Source of the DNA: Rhodococcus sp. P1Y
GTDB lineage: Bacteria; Actinomycetota; Actinomycetes; Mycobacteriales; Mycobacteriaceae
Direction of reading: 5' to 3'
NCBI RefSeq assembly: GCF_003641205.1
Contig: NZ_CP032762.1
Location: forward strand, 2,542,001-2,606,000
DNA length: 64,000 nt
The notes under the pieces are model-generated. The model did not search any database, was not told the DNA's origin, and saw only the letters and a list, made by a program, of their open reading frames with translations. Of the stretch, positions 42,406-50,198 are shown piece after piece. The position numbers and the translations under genes were made by a program. Each line of letters opens with the position of its first letter. Position 1 is the stretch's first letter.

Positions 42406-43694
42406 CGGGCTCGTCGATGCTGAAGTCGATGGCAGCCCTCGGGGGACTCGCGCTCACCGTGCCCATCGACCTCGCGATCGTGGGAGCAGCGCTCGTGGTT
42501 CGGCGCCCTCGTCGGGTCCCGGCATCGGGGCGCACCGTCCTCGTGAGCGGGGGCAAGATGACCAAAGCCCTTGCCCTCGCGCGGGCATTCCACCTCGACG
42601 GACATCGCGTCGTGCTAGTCGAGTCGTCCAAGTACCGCTTCACCGGCCACCGCTTCTCACGGGCGGTCGACAAGTTCTACGCCATCCCCGACGTCACCGA
42701 CCCCGGGTATGCCCGAGCGCTACGCGCAGTGGTGGAAACCGAAGGTGTCGACGTGTTCGTCCCCGTCGCCAGCCCGGCCGCAAGTATTCATGACGCGGAT
42801 GCGCGCGCGCTGCTCGACGACCTGTGCGAAGTCGTGCACGGTGATTCGGCCACCGTGCGGATGCTCGACGACAAATCCACGTTCTCAGGCGCGGCCGAGT
42901 CGTTCGGCTTGCGGGTCCCACACTGGGAGCGCATCACCGACGCCGAACAGGTCAGCTCGTTCGATTTTCGACCGGGCAGCGAGTACATCCTCAAACGAAT
43001 CGCCTACAACCCGGTGGGACGCATGGATCTGACGCGGCTGTCGGCGTCGACGCCCGAGCGCAATGTGGAGTTCGCTCGTAGCCTGGGCATCTCGGATTCA
43101 GACCCGTGGATACTTCAGGAGTTCGTATCCGGCCAGGAGTACTGCACGCACGGAACAGCCCGCGACGGCAGCCTCCAGGTGTACGCATGCTGCGAATCAT
43201 CCGCGTTCCAGGTCAACTACGAGATGGTCGACAAACCCGAGATACGATCGTGGGTAGAACATTTCGTGAAATCCGTCGGTGCCACGGGGCAGCTTGCGTT
43301 CGATTTCATCGAGGCCGAGGACGGTCGTGCATATGCGATCGAGTGCAACCCTCGAACGCACTCCGCGATCACGATGTTCTACGACAACCGACGATTGTCG
43401 GCTGCGTACCTCGAGGGGACATCGGAGGTTGTCGTGCCGACAGCGGAGTCGAAACCGACGTACTGGATCTACCACGAGCTGTGGCGTCTGCTTCGTGAAC
43501 CTGAACGTGCGCAACGTATTCGGACGATCTTCCGCGGTACGGACGCAATCTTCGCAGGGTGGGATCCGCTCCCGTACTTCCTGGTGCATCACCTTCACAT
43601 CCCGTCGTTGCTGGTCAAGAACCTCGTAGGCGGAGGCAGTTGGTCTCGAATCGACTTCAACATAGGCAAACTCGTCGAATCGGGAGGGGACTGA
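42402..43694 (+). CDS. mysC: ATP-grasp ligase (mycosporine-glycine synthase type)
   Basis: A 430-residue ATP-grasp protein. An N-terminal hydrophobic helix (residues ~8-32) precedes VLVSGGKMTKALALARAFHL. The ATP-grasp region includes YILKRIAYNPVGRMDL, the WILQEFVSGQEYCTH lid-type motif and metal ligands in FDFIEAEDGRAYAIECNPRTHS. MysC proteins attach glycine (or Lys in some) to 4-deoxygadusol to give mycosporine-glycine. Translation is coupled to mysB and mysD (ATGA, TGATG). Confidence 0.87.
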   Translation: MTGSSMLKSMAALGGLALTVPIDLAIVGAALVVRRPRRVPASGRTVLVSGGKMTKALALARAFHLDGHRVVLVESSKYRFTGHRFSRAVDKFYAIPDVTDPGYARALRAVVETEGVDVFVPVASPAASIHDADARALLDDLCEVVHGDSATVRMLDDKSTFSGAAESFGLRVPHWERITDAEQVSSFDFRPGSEYILKRIAYNPVGRMDLTRLSASTPERNVEFARSLGISDSDPWILQEFVSGQEYCTHGTARDGSLQVYACCESSAFQVNYEMVDKPEIRSWVEHFVKSVGATGQLAFDFIEAEDGRAYAIECNPRTHSAITMFYDNRRLSAAYLEGTSEVVVPTAESKPTYWIYHELWRLLREPERAQRIRTIFRGTDAIFAGWDPLPYFLVHHLHIPSLLVKNLVGGGSWSRIDFNIGKLVESGGD

Positions 43695-44716
43695 TGATCA
43701 ATCTGTTGACGCTGGTCGGATCCGCTGTCGACGATTTCCATGCCGAGTTGTCACGGGTGTACGCGCAGGGATTTCTCGATGCGATGGTAGGAAACCCCGA
43801 CTATTGCGTGTATGTCGCGGTCGTCGCTCCGGACGGCACGTGGCGGTTCCCGTCGGGCCTCGACCTCGAGGGTATCGAGGCCGCCGAGCCGTTGGCGACA
43901 CCCGAGGCGCTGGCGTGGGTGATACGTAACGAGATCGATGTCGTCGTACCCCAGATGTTCTGCAGACCTGGCATGACGACCTTCCGTGCTGCGTTCGACC
44001 TGATCGGCGTTCCGTACGTCGGAAACACACCCGAAACGATGGCTTTGACAGCGGACAAGCATCGCGCCCGCGCGGTGGTGGCAGCAGCCGGAGTGGCGGT
44101 TCCGCGCGGCGAGGTCGTTCGGTCGTCGACCGGTTCGCTTGTTGCTCTTCCGGTTGTCGTCAAGCCTGTGGACGCCGACAACTCGATGGGAGTATCGCTC
44201 GTCCGGGACTCGCAGGAGCTCGGCGATGCGGTCGATCTTGCCTTGCAGTATTCGGCATCAGCACTGGTGGAGCAGTACATTCCGTTGGGACGTGAGGTGC
44301 GGTGCGGGGTCGTCGATCGTGACGGTGAGCTGATGTGTCTGCCGCTGGAGGAGTACGCCGTGGACACGGAGATCAGGCGCAGCACGGACAAGCTCGACCG
44401 ATCCGACTCAGGAGATCTGTTCCTCGTCGCGAAGGACGACTCCAAGGCGTGGATCGTCGACGCCGACGATCCGATCGTCGGCGCAGTGTGGGCGGCTGCC
44501 CGGACGTGTTATGACGCCTTGGGCTGCAGGCATTACGGATTGTTCGACTTTCGGATCGATCCCGAGGGTAATCCCTGGTTTCTCGAAGCGGGTCTGTACT
44601 GCTCGTACTCGCCGAGCAGTGTCGTCGCGGTCATGGCCGCCGCCGCAGGCATCGAAGTCCGTGAATTGTTCGCGATCGCATTGGCGGAGATAGAACGAGA
44701 GGTGAACGGCCGATGA
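43694..44716 (+). CDS. mysD: D-Ala-D-Ala-ligase-like mycosporine ligase
   Basis: A 340-residue ATP-grasp ligase with LPVVVKPVDADNSMGVSLVR, ALVEQYIPLGREVRCGVVD and FDFRIDPEGNPWFLEAG, as in D-Ala-D-Ala ligases. There is no peptidoglycan gene nearby; in mys clusters this type (MysD) condenses a second amino acid with mycosporine-glycine to form shinorine or porphyra-334. A separate cell-wall ddl would be expected elsewhere. Start overlaps the mysC stop by 1 bp, and the stop overlaps the dioxygenase gene (ATGA). Confidence 0.87.
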   Translation: MINLLTLVGSAVDDFHAELSRVYAQGFLDAMVGNPDYCVYVAVVAPDGTWRFPSGLDLEGIEAAEPLATPEALAWVIRNEIDVVVPQMFCRPGMTTFRAAFDLIGVPYVGNTPETMALTADKHRARAVVAAAGVAVPRGEVVRSSTGSLVALPVVVKPVDADNSMGVSLVRDSQELGDAVDLALQYSASALVEQYIPLGREVRCGVVDRDGELMCLPLEEYAVDTEIRRSTDKLDRSDSGDLFLVAKDDSKAWIVDADDPIVGAVWAAARTCYDALGCRHYGLFDFRIDPEGNPWFLEAGLYCSYSPSSVVAVMAAAAGIEVRELFAIALAEIEREVNGR

Positions 44717-45497
44717 GGGTCGAGACACTGGCACCGCTGGGTGCACTTGTCACCGAAGTCGCTGTCGGAGCACTCGATTCGGCGTCGGTGACGACCATCG
44801 AGCGCGTGCTCGCCGAGCGCGGGGTGATCGTGCTGCCGAACCAAGTGGTGGACAACGATGCCTTCCTGGCGTTCCTGATGTCGTTCGGCGATCTGGTGTT
44901 CACCGAAGGCGAGACGCCCGTCGACGGATACCCGGATCTCAACGTGATCAGCAATCTCGGCCGGAAGACCCGCCGAAATCCACCTTCCACGTCGACACGA
45001 CCTACGTGTCGAACCCGCCCGCGTACACCGCACTCCGCGCTGTTGAGGTTCCGTCCCGCGGAGGTACGACCGTGTTCAGTGACCAATACCGCGCCTACGA
45101 CACCCTCCCGCGCGAGGACCGGGCATTCATCGAAAAGCGGACCGTCACCCACAGGGTCACGGGATTGGACGGGATCGACGGCTCGGCAGTCCATCCGCTC
45201 GTCAGGCAGCATCCTATCTCGGGGCGGAAGGCCCTGTACCTGTCGGCACCTGCCCGTTGCGTCGCGGTGAGTGGAATGGCGCAAGACGACGCAGGGGAGT
45301 TCGTTCGCTATCTCGTCGATCATTCCACGCGCGAGGACAATCTCTACCGTCATCCCTGGGCGCCGGGCGATGTGGTGATGTGGGACAACCGATGTGTCAT
45401 GCACAAAGCGGATCACAGCGGCGTCGAAGGAGCCAGAGTCATGCACCGCGGAATGGTGGCAAATCAGCCCGAGTCGTCCATGACCGGCCGTCCGTAA
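44713..45497 (+). pseudogene. TauD/TfdA-type Fe(II)/2-oxoglutarate dioxygenase, frameshifted
   Basis: Two frames together make a ~261-residue TauD-like protein. The first runs from ATG 44713 to about 44961 (GVIVLPNQVVDNDAFLAFLM, ISNLG). The second continues from 44961 (PEDPPKSTFHVDTTYVSNPP) to TAA 45495-45497. One base is missing near GGCC at 44959-44964; adding one C restores the protein. The iron ligands His and Asp of FHVD and the distal His of RCVMHKA are all in the second frame and intact. It is either a recent inactivation or a sequencing error; nothing resembles a classical slippage site. MysH, the known mycosporine dioxygenase, is a different (phytanoyl-CoA-type) clade. Confidence 0.85.
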
Positions 45498-45592
45498 CCT
45501 GCCGCCGTTGACTGGTGTCCCTCCGCGAATGCCTGGGCCGATCTGATCGGTGGTCGTGTTTTACCCGGCAGCCTCTCGGGTAGCAAACATCG

Positions 45593-46666
45593 GTGCGGGG
45601 TAAAGAAATTGTGCGGAACAGCGGCGGGCCTTGGCTCGTCGCTGCGGCCAAGTCGACGATTGCTGCAGTAGTGGCATGGTGGTTGGCCGATGATGTGGTC
45701 GGAAGCCCTCAGAGTTTCCTGGCACCGTATACAGCTTTGTTCATGATAGGCGTGACGGTACGCGCCTCGGGTTCTGCCGCGGTCCGTCAGGTCGGTGTGG
45801 TGACCATCGGTGTCGCGCTCGCGGCCGCGGCTGCTTTCGTGCTGCCCACGGTTCCGGCGGTCGCGGTAACCGTTGCGGTCGGAACTGTGATCGGTCGGTG
45901 GAGGATCTTCTCCCCGGACGGAATGTGGATCGCGATCACTGCGCTGTTGGTTCTGTTGTACGGGACCGCGACCGACGAAAGCATGGTGCTCTATCGAATC
46001 GTCGACGTCGCTTTGGGAGCGGCGGTGGGCATAGCGGTCAACGCAATCGTGCTACCACCGGAGTTTCTCTCCGAGGCACGGGATCTCATCGTGGCGCGGT
46101 CGAAGGGCCAGGCCGATCTTCTGCGCAGTGTGGCTCGCGTGGTCCGAGACGGGCAACACGTCCAGTGGGAACTTCGTACCGAGCTCTGGGAGCTGTTCAA
46201 GGCCTCGGGCGTGACCGCAGCGCTCGATCGGGGCAAGGACAGTCTGCGGGGAAATATCAGACGCTGGGGATGGGCCCGCGTCGGCGGCGACGGAATCTAT
46301 CGTCCCGTGGCTACCGCCCTCGATCGGACTCTCATATCGCTGGCGGCCGTCGTGGTCGGGGTCGAAGGTCTGTCGCAGATGTCCGAGGAGGGCCGTGAGG
46401 GGCACCGCGAAGACGTAGCGGACCTTCTTGACATGGTCGCCGACGCCATGGACGAGTTGGGGCACGATCCCGCTCGTCATCACACCCCGTATTCACGGTT
46501 GACGAGCGATCACCTACCCGAGGCGATGCGCCTGAGCGAAGTCGTCCGATCTTCTCTGCACGACGCCGGCCGCGATGCCGATGCGATCGCGGGGATCGTC
46601 GTCGCGATCGACGCCGTCAACGCCACGCTCTACCGACTGGGTGACGGGTCTGTTGCCACTGGGTGA
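45593..46666 (+). CDS. FUSC/aromatic acid exporter-like membrane protein
   Basis: A 357-residue protein: five or six hydrophobic helices (residues ~12-155, SFLAPYTALFMIGVTVRASG, then GMWIAITALLVLLYG) and a cytoplasmic helical half with charged residues. The pattern fits the FUSC/ArAE group of putative efflux proteins. The GTG start is 95 bp after the dioxygenase gene in the same direction, so it may belong to the mycosporine operon as an exporter, which is inference. It overlaps the convergent gene by 37 bp. Confidence 0.72.
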   Translation: MRGKEIVRNSGGPWLVAAAKSTIAAVVAWWLADDVVGSPQSFLAPYTALFMIGVTVRASGSAAVRQVGVVTIGVALAAAAAFVLPTVPAVAVTVAVGTVIGRWRIFSPDGMWIAITALLVLLYGTATDESMVLYRIVDVALGAAVGIAVNAIVLPPEFLSEARDLIVARSKGQADLLRSVARVVRDGQHVQWELRTELWELFKASGVTAALDRGKDSLRGNIRRWGWARVGGDGIYRPVATALDRTLISLAAVVVGVEGLSQMSEEGREGHREDVADLLDMVADAMDELGHDPARHHTPYSRLTSDHLPEAMRLSEVVRSSLHDAGRDADAIAGIVVAIDAVNATLYRLGDGSVATG

Positions 46667-47628
46667 GAGGGTGCCTGCACCACCCACAGCGGCGGTTCAC
46701 CTCGGAGCACTCGCGCGGTGTTCTCGGCGACCATCGACGAAATGCGCCGTAGTGCAGTCGAAGTACCACCGGCAACGTGAGGGCTGAGGAGCACGTTGTC
46801 CAGCGTGCGGAGGCGTGAGTCGGCGGGGAGGGGTTCGGTGGCGACGACGTCGAGAGCGGCGCCGCCGATACTTCCGGTCGCGAGGGCGTCGATCAACGCG
46901 CCCTCGTCGACGACGCCTCCCCGTGCGACGTTGACGAAGATGGAGTCGGCCGGCATTGCGTCGAAGTGAGACGCACCGATCAGGTTGCGTGTGTGCGGTG
47001 TCAGCGGCACGGCAACGACGACGATGTCCGACGCCGCGACGAGATCCGGCAACAGGCGGTATTCCAGTCCTGACGCCGGCCTCTCGTGTCTGCTGAAGTA
47101 GCTGACCTCGCATCCGTACGCCGAGAACAACGTCGCGGCTCGCCGGCCGATGTCGCCGAACCCGACGATGCCCACGCGGCACTCGCCGAGTTCGCGGCAA
47201 CCCTCGTACAGAATGGACTCCTGCGGCCATTCGCCTGCTCGAACCTGCGCGTCGGCCCATCCCATCGATCTGTTCAGGAACGATGCGGCTGTAACGGCCC
47301 ACTCCGCGACGGACTCGGTGTTGCCGCCTGGGGCGTTGGAGACGGGAACACCCGCTCGGGACCAGGCGTCCACGTCGATGAAGTTGACTCCGATGCCTGG
47401 CTGTTGAATCAATTTGACACGAGGGCCGAGTGCCGCTTCTTCCGGGCCGAGAGGGAGGTCGCCGCTCCAGTCCCCGATGACGACATCGGAATCGGGCAGA
47501 AGCTCGCGCACCGCCGGCAGTGTTCGCTCGGCCGGCCGGACGACTCGACCGCCGTCGCCGACGGCCGATTCGATCGCGCGTGAGATGACGTCGTCCTGGT
47601 CCGTCGTGAGCAGCAAGATCGTGTCCAT
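46630..47628 (-). CDS. D-isomer 2-hydroxyacid dehydrogenase
   Basis: A 332-residue NAD-dependent dehydrogenase: GIVGFGDIGRRAATLF cofactor motif, the catalytic Arg in FVNVARGGVVDEGAL, Glu in LDVVATEPLPADS and the His in LLSPHVAGGT. The N-terminal FDH/GDH-like substrate domain is complete. It belongs with phosphoglycerate/hydroxypyruvate/glyoxylate reductases; substrate unknown. ATG 47628 (MDTILLLTT) is preferred to a start 14 codons earlier. Confidence 0.88.
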   Translation of the reverse strand: MDTILLLTTDQDDVISRAIESAVGDGGRVVRPAERTLPAVRELLPDSDVVIGDWSGDLPLGPEEAALGPRVKLIQQPGIGVNFIDVDAWSRAGVPVSNAPGGNTESVAEWAVTAASFLNRSMGWADAQVRAGEWPQESILYEGCRELGECRVGIVGFGDIGRRAATLFSAYGCEVSYFSRHERPASGLEYRLLPDLVAASDIVVVAVPLTPHTRNLIGASHFDAMPADSIFVNVARGGVVDEGALIDALATGSIGGAALDVVATEPLPADSRLRTLDNVLLSPHVAGGTSTALRRISSMVAENTARVLRGEPPLWVVQAPSHPVATDPSPSR

Positions 47629-47722
47629 TGGTCGAGACTTTACCGACCAGGTTCGCCGCGGACCCCGCACGTCACACGACAGACGCCGACGGATTCCGGC
47701 GAAGAGGTGCCTGTGATGAAAA

Positions 47723-47743
47723 GTAACTGGTATTGTCAGTTAC
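47723..47743. promoter_or_regulatory. Palindromic operator GTAACTG-N7-CAGTTAC
   Basis: A perfect 7-bp inverted repeat with 7-bp centre, 38 bp before the AurF-like start and 94 bp before the divergent 2-hydroxyacid dehydrogenase. Size and symmetry suit a TetR-type regulator; no regulator gene is adjacent. Confidence 0.65.
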
Positions 47744-47781
47744 ACATAACGTCTTCACTGTCGACGGAGGGATGGAAGCAC

Positions 47782-48687
47782 ATGACCGCATCCACAGCAA
47801 CGACCAGCATTCTCGATGCCGAGGACGTCTCGGCGCGTTTGCTCGATTCGGCTGCGCAGCTCTCGTACGACCCGTCCGAGGAAGTGGCGTGGGACGAGGA
47901 TCTCGATCCGAAGCTCTACGGCCTCAATCCGGAGTGGAGCACGCTGTACGGAACCGACCTGTGGAACGAGATGACCGAGGATCAGCGCATCCTGCTCACG
48001 CGCCACGAGGTCTGCTCGATCATGAGCACAGGCATCTGGTTCGAGATGATTCTCCAGCAGATGGTGCTTCGCGATCAGTACTGCCAGGACTCGTCCGACT
48101 CCGACTTTCAGTTCGCGCTCACCGAAATCGCCGACGAATGCCGCCATTCGATCATGTTCGCTCGCGCGTGCACGAAGATGGGCATCAAGGCTTACCTGCC
48201 GCGGCGCATGAGCATCGAACTGGGCCGCGGTTTCAAGGCGCTCGCCTCCGCCGAGGCCGCCTACGGCGGAATTCTCGTTGCCGAGGAGGTTCTCGACGTC
48301 ATGCAGCGTGACTGGATGCGCGGCGAGAACGTCCTTCCGCTGGTTCGCACGACGAGCAAGATTCACGTCGTCGAAGAATCGCGTCACATGACCTTCGCTC
48401 GCGCGCAGATGCGTGAACGCATTCAGGGCAAGAGCGTCGGGCGCCGCAAGGCCAGTGCTCTAGTCGTCGCAATCGCCGCGCGGATCATCGTGTCGAACAT
48501 GGTGAACAAAGGTGTCTACGAGGCGGCAGGCTTGGACGTCGACCGCGCTGTTCGGGAGGCGAAGAACAACGCTCACCATCACATGATGATGCGGACGTCG
48601 AGCGAGCATTTGATGGCGTTCCTGCACGATTGCGGGCTGGTCACGAAGCCGGCCGAGGCGATCTACAAGCGCCTCCACATGCTGTGA
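47782..48687 (+). CDS. AurF-like diiron oxygenase
   Basis: A 301-residue helical protein with diiron ligands in the order expected for p-aminobenzoate N-oxygenase-like proteins: Glu in RHEVCSIMSTGIWFEMILQQ, EIADECRHSIMF and VVEESRHMTFA (two ExxxH-type pairs). AurF proteins oxidise amines or act on related small substrates; a physiological role in mycolata is not established. The ATG at 47782 follows GGAGGGATGG. The following ferredoxin-reductase fusion, 36 bp away, is the likely electron donor. Mycobacterium tuberculosis has a similar pair (Rv0885, fprB). Confidence 0.85.
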   Translation: MTASTATTSILDAEDVSARLLDSAAQLSYDPSEEVAWDEDLDPKLYGLNPEWSTLYGTDLWNEMTEDQRILLTRHEVCSIMSTGIWFEMILQQMVLRDQYCQDSSDSDFQFALTEIADECRHSIMFARACTKMGIKAYLPRRMSIELGRGFKALASAEAAYGGILVAEEVLDVMQRDWMRGENVLPLVRTTSKIHVVEESRHMTFARAQMRERIQGKSVGRRKASALVVAIAARIIVSNMVNKGVYEAAGLDVDRAVREAKNNAHHHMMMRTSSEHLMAFLHDCGLVTKPAEAIYKRLHML

Positions 48688-48723
48688 TCTCTGCTTCTCG
48701 ACACGAAAGTACGGAGATCTGAC

Positions 48724-50181
48724 GTGGCGTTCGCCATCACCCAGAACTGCTGCAACGACGCGTCGTGCCTGTCGGTGTGCCCGGTCAACTGCATCCACCC
48801 GACGCCCGACGAGCCGGATTTCGGCAAGACCGAACTCCTCTACATCGATCCTCGTAGTTGCATCGATTGCGGCGCATGCGCCGACGCGTGCCCAGTCGAT
48901 GCGATCACCAGGGTCTCGAGGCTGACCGGCGATCAGGCGATCTACGCCGACATCAACGCCGACTACTATCGGGATCGACCCTCGGTGGCGGAGTGGGGCG
49001 CACCGAAATTTCCACCGGCGTCGATCAACAGCATGCCGCGTTTCGACGTCGCCATTGTCGGCACCGGACCCGCCGCGTGTTACGCCGCGCAGGCGTTGCT
49101 CCGCGTCCCGAGCAGCCGAATCACGTTCTACGACAGGCTGGCTGTTCCCGGTGGTCTCGCGCGTTTCGGCGTCGCGCCGGACCACGTGGGTACCCGAAGA
49201 ATCGGTGAACACTTCCGCAGCGTGTTCGTGCACCCTCGGGTGACGATGAAGCTAGGCGTCGACATCGGCACCGACATCACGCACGATGATCTGGGCCGCC
49301 GATTCGATGCAGTCGTTTATGGCACGGGTGCCGACAACGACCGTCCCCTCGACATTCCCGGTATCGACCTCCCCGGATCTCTCAGCGCCAGAACCCTTGT
49401 GGGCTGGTACACCGGCCATCCCGATGTGTCCGCCGATGCCATCGATCTCAGCGATGTTCGGCGCGTGACCATCATCGGCAACGGCAACGTCGCACTCGAT
49501 GCGGCTCGCATCCTCACCGCGGATCCCGCCGACCTCGTCGGTACCGACATCTCGCCGCACGCTCTTGCCGCCCTTCGGGGGAGCGCGGTGACCGAGGTCG
49601 TCGTCGCAGCACGCCGGGGACCTGAGTTCGCGGCGTTCACCAGATCGGAAGCTCAGGCTCTCGTGAACAGGCGCGGTGTCGATGTCGCTGTGAGCGGCCC
49701 GGCCGAGGCACTCTCAGCGATCGACGAACTCCCTATCTCGGCTCCCGGGTCGGCGCTGCAGGGTGTTGCGAGCGTGGACGATGCAGTCCCGGGCACCGCG
49801 CGGCGCGTCGTGTTCAGCTTCGGTCGTGCCCCTGTGCGGCTGAACGGTTCCCCCCGCGTCGACTCGGTCGAGTTCTCCGACGGAACAACGGCGGAGTCGG
49901 ACCTCGTGCTGCTGGCCATCGGATACCGCGGTACGCCCTCGCCGGGAATGCCGTTCAACGAGGTCCTCGGGGCGATCCGCAATGTCGACGGCCGTGTCGT
50001 GGCCGAAGACGGTGAGCCGATGGCGCGACGCTACGTAGTCGGGTGGGCCAAACGCGGAGCGACCGGTGGCATCGGCGACAACAAGGTCGACGCCGAGGAA
50101 ACCGTCGACGCACTGCTGCAGGATATTGCTGCGAACCCTCCCGAGCCGAAGAAACGTTTGTCGCGGCTGCGCACTCGGTAG
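48724..50181 (+). CDS. fprB: Ferredoxin/NADP reductase fusion (FprB type)
   Basis: A 485-residue protein. Residues 1-100 are a ferredoxin with two Cys clusters (NCCNDASCLSVCPVNC and CIDCGACADACP). Residues ~108-485 are an adrenodoxin-reductase-type flavoprotein: FAD motif VAIVGTGPAACYAAQALLR, NADP motif TIIGNGNVALDAARILT, and C-terminal VGWAKRGATGGIGDNK. It moves electrons from NADPH through FAD to an Fe-S centre. Starts with GTG 36 bp after the AurF-like gene. Confidence 0.92.
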   Translation: MAFAITQNCCNDASCLSVCPVNCIHPTPDEPDFGKTELLYIDPRSCIDCGACADACPVDAITRVSRLTGDQAIYADINADYYRDRPSVAEWGAPKFPPASINSMPRFDVAIVGTGPAACYAAQALLRVPSSRITFYDRLAVPGGLARFGVAPDHVGTRRIGEHFRSVFVHPRVTMKLGVDIGTDITHDDLGRRFDAVVYGTGADNDRPLDIPGIDLPGSLSARTLVGWYTGHPDVSADAIDLSDVRRVTIIGNGNVALDAARILTADPADLVGTDISPHALAALRGSAVTEVVVAARRGPEFAAFTRSEAQALVNRRGVDVAVSGPAEALSAIDELPISAPGSALQGVASVDDAVPGTARRVVFSFGRAPVRLNGSPRVDSVEFSDGTTAESDLVLLAIGYRGTPSPGMPFNEVLGAIRNVDGRVVAEDGEPMARRYVVGWAKRGATGGIGDNKVDAEETVDALLQDIAANPPEPKKRLSRLRTR

Positions 50182-50198
50182 AACAACATCGTCGGCAC

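Noticed and set aside
43694..44716. Cell-wall D-Ala-D-Ala ligase
   Set aside because: Family motifs fit, but tight coupling to mysC and absence of peptidoglycan genes make MysD the better call.
44959..44964. Programmed -1 ribosomal slippage in the dioxygenase gene
   Set aside because: The bases around GGCCGG do not form an X-XXY-YYZ slippery site and I see no strong downstream stem; an indel is simpler.
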